Assembly (NCBI GenBank): GCA_907165275.2
Contig: OU015649.1
Coordinates: 3,440,001 to 3,504,000, forward strand
DNA length: 64,000 bases
Source of the DNA: Zygaena filipendulae
Taxonomy: Eukaryota; Arthropoda; Insecta; Lepidoptera; Zygaenidae
Direction of reading: 5' to 3'
The translations under genes were made by a program, and so were the position numbers. Shown piece after piece: positions 35,901-44,900 of this stretch. The notes below the pieces were generated by a model, which worked only from the letters and a program-made list of their open reading frames with translations, did no database searches and had not been told where the DNA came from. Numbering within the stretch: position 1 is the stretch's first letter; each line of letters opens with the position of its first letter.

Positions 35901-38900
35901 AAACATTTGCTCACGTCAGATATGCTGCTGAAATGTCAATTTTTTTCTATCAACCGGTGCAAGTTCTCCCTGTTTATAAATTTTAAAGTAAAGAGTTATC
36001 ATTGAATTATTAAATAACTTTCAAGATACAGAGATTTTTTTAACAGTGAGAAACTTCTAGGAAATTGTTGCCATAGTATCTATTCCAGAATTAAGTTGCA
36101 AGTAAAACATTAATACACGTATATTTTTATGCATTTGATTCATGCAAACAACTAGTAGTGGTTGGCCTTCGCAGTTTTTACTACAACAGTAAAAAAGCGA
36201 GTACAACAGTAAAAGTCGAGATTCTTTTAAAATACGACCACAACATGTCAGTGAAATAGAATTTTACCCGAAGCGAAATGATTTTATTCACCCCGCGGAT
36301 CGAACTAAATGTTTATCATGTGAAGGCGTTACCGTGTCGTAATTGTTCTGATTTATGTGCACCTAGTAGGTAAAACGATGTAAAACTTCGGCTGAGTACA
36401 TCTCATCACTATGCATAATATGTCTCGTGCATGAATTAGTAAATATCTATACTTTAATAAAAGAGTAGAATCCACGATTCGGTACATTGAATATTTTTAC
36501 CTAAAATTGAGAGAGGTGATAAAAGAAGAGTAACCAAGCCCAAAAAAAGTTTTTAAAATTCTTTTGTCTGACTGTCTGTCTGTTCGCAATAATCTCCGCA
36601 TCTACTGAACGGGTTGTCATGCAGTTTTCAGTAGTAGCTTAAGCTAAGTCTGGAGCAACATATAGGCTTTGTTTCATTGAAATAGGACATAGGGAAAAAA
36701 AGTTATCATCAGTTAAAGACTTCAGCGCAATGCAATGGTCGAAAGCTTCGATATAACGTTGCATAATGAACATGATAAAACCGTTTTAGAGATATGCATT
36801 TCTTTTCTTTTGAATTGATCTCAGAACAATAACTGTTATTGTTCTGAGGAATTGATTTTTCGCGAAGTGACAGTTTTAAGTTTTATTTGGGACCAAAGAG
36901 TATATAACCACTACGTTTTAAAAGAGTGAGAAAATCTAACGTCACTGTCATTGCAAGCGTCGAAAATTTACGCGGGTGAAACCGCGGGCACCAGCTAGTA
37001 ATAAATAAGGCAGGCGATCATATTATTTGAGTTAAGAAAAAAAAATCTCCACCAAAAGAAGTAATGTGCAAAAAAGGAAAAGTGGAATGATTAAAATACA
37101 GTAATTAATTTTTAATCTTTTTGAGCAGTAGGAGAATCATCGTCAATGTAGGTAGGTAAATCTTTGTGCTTCTATCAATAAGTAAGAGAATTTAGTAGTA
37201 GCCGACTCTAAACCAGGTATAATTATGAAAACCTTTATTTTTAATAGGTACCTAAGTGTTCTGAAATGGATATTTAAATAGTTTACACGATACGAATGGC
37301 ACAAAAATTTTGCCTCAGGGAAATATTCAAAAGTTGGTGTATGATAGTAGATTAAATTAGTAATATTATAAGAACTAAGCAATAATATTCGATTCGGTCC
37401 GCCGTTCGTTAGGGCGATTCCTGTCTTCAGCTAGCCCACTTTCAATCCAGATGGTGCTTTGAAGAATAATTAATTGACATACAACTTATCACAGCCAATT
37501 TATTCGTCTGGATAGACAGAGGTGTGTCGCCAGTTTGGCAATATTCCATCAAGTTTGCGCACATTGCAAATTGCACTCAATTAGAAGTTATTTTAACGTT
37601 GCCTTTCCTTTTCATAGAATATTTTAGAACTTTCTCATTTAACCGAAACACACAAACACTACTGTCACTGAGAAACACTTAAATTGAAGCCAAAATAAAC
37701 TAGATCTCGGTTCAATGATACACTTCTTCTTAACAGCTCAGTAGTCAATATTTGAGATATAATTTTTTAAGACAAACATCTATTTTATCAGTTTTAGCCG
37801 GTCAAATTTTAGTGTCAATTAGAAAAGGAAAAACAATTTAAATTTTCATCAAACAATGTTGGTATTTGCATTCCTTATTAGATAGAACTTTATCCAACAC
37901 TAGGTGAGATGACTAAATTTTAGTTTTTAGTCCGTCGTGTAGATTAATAATAAATATTAGACACGTATTTTTCCTTTTTTTACGTATAATCAAAAAATAA
38001 CGGCGCATGGAAATATATAGAGTCGAAATTTCGCGTGACGTCACGCCTTGATACATTTTATACGTAGTTGTGACGTCACGAGCCCCCACTTCTAAACTAA
38101 CTCCTAACTTTACTTCTAAGTATTTTACAATCATTTAAAAAGCAAAATAAAGAAACAACATTTCTAACTACATATACGAATCTATTATATTTTTTTGTTA
38201 TCTACTGGACAGACTTATTAGAATGCCTACTCTAAAGACACTAAAATACTATAAGATCGAGATGTGGTACATACAAATCATAAGTATAAACTTATAAAAA
38301 GAAAATACGAATCATAATATAGTTTCATAATATTGGTTGTCTCATTTATGTTATCTAAGCTTTTCTTTGGGATTAGTGTAATGTCCAAACAATTATTAGT
38401 ACCTACCGACTACGAAGACGAAGTGTACGGTCACCCAAATTAACTAAGACTTTTTTTCAAATATTAAAATTGCATGACTGGTTTTCCTTTTTTTCGCATG
38501 AACACAGCGAACAAACGCAAAGAAAACAACAGAAAAAAGGAGGTAAACAGTAGTGTCACAGTGGTTCAACTGTAAAAGCCGAACGACGCACGTCGCCGCG
38601 CGTCGGATGGCTCGCATTCAAACGCCACTCATGCGCCGATTGATTCAGCTAATGTAACCGAGGGTAATAATGATTCCAATTGATTCACGCGATCTCATAC
38701 TATACCTTTATTCCCTGTATATTTCTGAATTTATTTAACACTAGTTGATACCCCGCGGTAATTTAAGAGTGCCCGTGGGAATTTAAGGATAAAGCTTTCC
38801 ATAGGTGATTATTTTTTAAATCTGTTCAGTAGTGTTTGAGTTTATCCATTAGGTAGAAACGAACATACGAATAATCAAATCTTTTCACTTTATAATATAA

Positions 38901-41900
38901 ATATAGGCAAATCTCACCTTGATTCTAAACCTAAATGAAAATTTAACACTATGAATTTGTCCAAATTCTGTAACTTAAAAAAAAAACTTTTAATACTGAA
39001 AAGCTTTCAAAAAATTAGTGACCACACGACTCTATGTTACCTGTATGATAACGACAATTCGCCCGACAAAATCGATGTATTTTTAGAACAAATTACTTGA
39101 GAAGGCTCGAACGTCCGTCCGGAAGATTGTGCCTCATTCAGCTAGGGTGACAATGAATGGACTGTGTTTGCGGACACCGGGCGAGGCGCTAACGCGCGAC
39201 TTCGGCACGATTAGCGACCTCATGACGACTTAACTGTATACATCATTACCATTACCCATTCGCAACGTTACTACGGCTCTACGTCTAACAAATACAAGCC
39301 TTACAACGTCGCGATAAGGTTTATGTTATGTGTGTAATAGTCAATTGTCGCGTGCATTTGTCAACAGCATTCGTCAGACTAGATAGTTCTGTCACTATAT
39401 GTGAGTAAACACTTTTAAAAAGTTTATGTGGCGATGAGCAATGTTGTCGGAAGGTTTTAGCGGGCACATCATGGAGGCTGTTGCCGGTTGTGGCGTGTCG
39501 CTGTGTTTGTTGGGTCGCTCTAATCGGATCTGAGACGGGCACGTTCACACTGCACTGTAACAAATTTGTTGTGATTTCGAAATCCTATTCAGTAACCGGG
39601 TAAGGCGTCAACTTGTGGATATAAGTATACAATAGCTTTTATTTCTACTTATTATTTTTGGTTTAGCTTATATTTCAGTAATAAGTATTTTAGTTTTGCA
39701 CAAATCCAAAATATCATTATCCCCTCAAAATTCATTCGATAGACCCCGAATGTGTAGATTTTTTCAAATCGCTATATTTTTTGACTGTACCTATACCAAC
39801 CCACGCCATAATCATATTTCTGTCATTTCTAATTCGTTGTTTCCCAAAACAGAACACGTAAATGTAGCATGTCGTTTTAGCGCCATGGTGTAAGTGTCCA
39901 TGTATGTATCTATAATGGAGACGAGACGCGATAATTGGTGGAGTTCTACGCACAATGACATGCACTGTGCTCTCAATTTTACAGAACTGTATAAACATAT
40001 AATGTGGCGCAGAAGCGACAGACGTTTGCTTGAATATATAAAGAAATATATACCACTTAAAAAAAATATTTTTCCACGATTATATAAGTACCCGCAGTTA
40101 GTAGTTGAAATTTATAAGACTAATTTTAAAATAAAAAACAATTTTTTTATGAACTTTACGTATCTTTTTAATACAATACCAGTTTCTCAGAATTTCCCCC
40201 TCCTTGTATCTACATACAAACGTATTCCTCAAAATTTTCCATCATTTTTGACTAAATTTACATCTATTAATAGTAAAAATATCATTAAGAGTATATTGAG
40301 GAACAGAAATTGAATTAAAAAAAAAACTATTTCAAAGAAAAATAATTTTACAAGTACAAGTACAACAGATAAAATATGTTTGGATCTTGTTTATTTTCTC
40401 ATCGTGGATCTTGTTGCCATTTGGCCCAAAGTCTGGGAATCTAACTCACGACATCTATCACAGGACCCTAACCACTACACCAATGGTGCTCTCAAAATTT
40501 CCATAACAACACCGCAATAGAACAAAATCTACTTACTTTCAACAATTTTGTACTAACACAATTTTGCTTCTTGTCAAAAACTCAATTCCACTTCTCCACA
40601 GCAGTTTCCTAGTCTATGGTGAACGACACACTGTTAGCGGCGCAACGCTAAGCGCAGCGCAAACATGCGCGGGTGGCGGCCGGTCGCTCCGTGCGCTCGC
40701 TCGCTCCGCTTCGGTGAGCGCTCGCGACCCGGCCATCGCACTGTCGACGGTGCTAAATGAACTAGTTACACACAACTGGGGCCCCCATTCACTATTACCA
40801 TAACATGTCGGGTTAAGATAACGCGCCACAAAAATTGTCTTTCCCACGTGCTCAAAGAAGTTTCACTTAAAAAAAAATACATTTACAACGTATCATAAGG
40901 CATACGAATCATAAATTTGGAACATTTTGGCATCTGGAGCGTTTGGGATTGTGTTTTTGGGGCGTGCGTTATGGGCAAGGGATGTTATTGGTCATAGTGA
41001 ACAAGAGCCGTAATATGTCCACTTTAACATTCTCCAATACGAATGCGTGCATAAGAATGATATATTTTGTCAATTTGTACTGTCCTACTTTTTAAGGTTT
41101 CTTTTTTTGTTTGTCTTGGTGATTTTTGAATTACGCATACTATTAGAGCCATAGGTTGATGTCCACACCGTTTTAACCCATAAACTATGGTTTCCTGAGC
41201 AAAACGAAAATTTATTTTACCTAGTTATCTCCCACTTATTTTTAACCGACTTCCAAAAAGGAGGAGGTTCTATGTTCGATTGTATGTATGTTTTTTTTTT
41301 TTATGTATGTTCACCGATTACTCAAAGACGGTTGGACCGATTTGAAAAATTCTTTTTTTGTTTGAAAGGGTATACTCCCAATTAGGTCCCATTGCCACCA
41401 AGTCGGGATCTGATGATGAGATCTTGGAGAAATCGAGGGAACTCTTCAAAAATTATAGGCACACCTATAGCGATTTGGGTATTTTTTATAGTAAATCGTT
41501 CATTTGCTTTCGGAAAGCAAAATTTGAAGAAGCGGAACTAATGATGAAGACCACAGGTGGTCATCGGAACAACTCAAAAATAATACGTATTTCACGGGTT
41601 CCGATTGAAGCGATTTCGAAAATTGTTATTTTGTTTGAAAGGGGATACTCCTAAATTGATTCCAGTATCACCAAGTAGAGATCTGATGATGGGATCTTGG
41701 AGTAATCGAGGGAACTCTTCAAAAATTATGGGTACACTATAGCGATTTTTTTATTTTTTATAGTAAATCATTTATTTGCTTTCGGAAAGCCAAATTTGAA
41801 GAAGTGGAACTGATGATGAAGACCACAGATGGTCATCGGAACTACTCAATAATGGGTATTTCACGGGTTCCGAATCGTTAACTTTAATATATGTAGTTTC

Positions 41901-44900
41901 TAAACAATTTATGCCCGTCACAATGTATATGGTGAAGTGGAACTGATGGTGATGTACTAGGAGAACTCCTCAACAATTAACGTCCCTGTGTCGGGAAAAG
42001 CAATATTTTGTAAAAGGTGATAAGCAGTTGACATTAGGCTATTGTAACTTAGAGAAATTACAAACTAAGTCACTTAAAAGCGAGAAATAAACAAAATTTT
42101 AACAAAAAAATTAAAACCGACTTCCAAAAACACAAAACTGAAAAGCTAAAAATAAAAAGCTAAAAATAACAAAATACCGATTTAATCCAAAAGATAAAAC
42201 ACACGTAATATTATTATTGGTTTGTGCTACCACTGATCGGTATGAAGTCGGTGACAAGCCAAATATGGAGGGGGAAGATGGGCTAAGTCGACTCCCGCCA
42301 CCAGCTCTTCGTGAGCAGGACAAACCAAGTGGGCAGACACCAGCGGGCTTGTCACCGAATTCAAATCGATCAGTGGTAGCACAAAGCAATGATAATATTA
42401 CGTGTGTTTTTGTCTTTTGGATTAAATCGGTATTTTGTTATTTTTAGTTTTTTATTTTTAGCTTTTCAGTTTTTGTTTGCTGATTTCGTATCAAATAATT
42501 TTGTTAGGTTACCTACCTACCTAGATCCCGATTTGGTGGCAATGGGACCTAATTGGGAGTATACCCTTTCTAACAAAAAAAGGATTTTTCAAATCGGTCC
42601 AACCATCTTCGAGTAATCGGTGAACATACATAAAAAAAAAAACATACATACAATCGAACATAGAACCTCCTCCTTTTTGGAAGTCGGTTAAAAATAAATA
42701 AACCAATTTTATTTGATAGCAATAAACATTGTCTCTGTCAGTTGCACAAAATATAATTTGATCAAGATAAGAATTTTGAATACATTTTTATGTCTTAATT
42801 GCCCTGCTAATGGAAACTTTGAAATCGAGTGGATTGATTGACACAAGTCATTGGCGCGCGATGGGAAGTGGTCGGTGACATCATTCTACCTACTATATAA
42901 CTGTAACAAATGCGGTTGTCAGACTGTTTGGAGACTGTTTGAGTACTTTGAGTACTTAAAAAGTTACTGCTTAAATACTAGACAGTCTGCGCAGAGCTAA
43001 GGATATTCTACATAGGTACAATCGCAAACATTTTTGCTTTTGATAGAATAAAAAAAAAGATTCCACTTCGTTTTAAATTTTTAAAAAAGAATGCTTGAAT
43101 AAAAAAAGTATTTTGTATATTTTTATGTTTGGTTTTTAAATTAAACGATGTAGGTACATATCCGTCTAACAGTTCATACACAACTTTTCTATTTTTGTAC
43201 TGCTATTCTATAATCTAATAAATTGACCGATATACAGATTCATCTGACAGTTCATAGGTACACAACTACTTCTATTCTAATCTATGATTAGCTCTTATCC
43301 GAAAAATTAGTCTTCAACCGTTCAAAATGCTGTAGATTATTATTTTGAAAACGAAACAGTTTCAAACTTTGTAATAAAATAAATGTATAGCAAAAAAATA
43401 CTCTACTTGGTGTTAAAAGTTAAAGGTTGGAGTTAAACCTACGCAGCACTATATATTGTGATAATGAATTTTTAATAATTTAACAAGTAGTGCCTGGTTC
43501 CAGACGTTAAACTTTTTAATAATACTGGCCACTGGGTCTTAAAAAATCGAACAATAAAATCAATCATAAAAACCGAACTTTAATCCGAAGGATCCTAAAA
43601 AACTCGATTGTTTTAATCATTGCGTGGGCGAAGGAATCAGTGTCCACAGCCACGCCTACGTTGCGTATTGACACCACATTTTATAGTCCACGCTTTTAAT
43701 GAACCACTTGATTATAGCAAACGCTTTGGAACTAGTTACATGCTTTCAAATATTTATGGTGCCGGATATAGTTACAGTTACGGAATAAGGCAATTTTAAA
43801 TTTATGTTCGTATAATTTTGAATTTTTGACTATATTTCAATACTTAACTTTAATCATAGAATTAATAGAGAGGACGGCATTCAGCAGACACAGCCATGGA
43901 CTAAAGTCTAAAAGTGAGGTTGAACTTTTTGAAATCACGTGACTAGGTACGTTCATCACATTCATTTATATCAATGAATCTATCGCTCTGTGCCTAAATA
44001 ATCTTTTAGGGTTTTAGCTTTGTTTGTACTAATATTATGAAGGTAAAGTTTGTAAACTTGTAGGTATAGATGTAGGGGGTAATCTCTAGAACTACTGAAC
44101 TTATGATAAAAAATATTTCACTGATAGATAATATTGTAATGAAATGGCATTTTTGTTTTGTTTCTATAATTCCTTTGTCGCTACAAAAAAATCAATAACG
44201 ACTTAGATCAATGGTTAACCATGTATAGCAATATTGAAAACAACACCTTGACAAACATGTTAAGGTATGTCTACTTATGTACCTACTAGATACATGCACG
44301 TCATGATCGGCTGAACTTATTTATTTCTCTTATTTATTGACCTAAAAATCTTCATATACCTATCACACACCTTTATAATCTATATTTTGCAACAATTTTA
44401 CATTTGTTAGATACCTACAAGAATAACAAGAAAATGATGATTTAATTAAACAAAATTGTAAAGGATACGGGTAATAAATAACACAGACTAAAAACCGGTG
44501 CTGCGTACTACATGGTATTCGCGAAAAGCTGACAGTAGTTTTAACAGTAGGTACCTACATGACTTACGTATAACTTCCATGCTCATCAAGAATAAAAAAA
44601 CATCTATTGAAGCGTTTAAGGAGCATAGGAGGCGCGGTCTGAAGAGAGGGTCACATGGGATATGACTTCCCCAAAATCCATTTGTTTTATTATTCCAATA
44701 AAGTCTAATTTACTCGACAAATTTTATTATTCCAGGGTCACTAGACCCTCCCCCCAAATTTCAGGCTGCAACCGCCCCTTATGGGACCATCGCCAACATA
44801 TCGAGATAACTACCCACTTTTGCGACTGGAAGAAAGTAAAACACATGTCAAAATTCAACAGGGATAGAGATGGGAGTAAAACTGTTAAAGAATAAAATTA

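Noticed and set aside
39894..40313. 139-codon + strand frame
   Set aside because: AT-rich, Lys/Asn/Phe/Ile composition, no recognisable motif and no supporting splice or context; left as chance frame, though not disproved.
41358..41654. 98-codon frame in the foldback element
   Set aside because: Lies across the repeat arm and a direct repeat; the second copy of the unit does not keep the frame.
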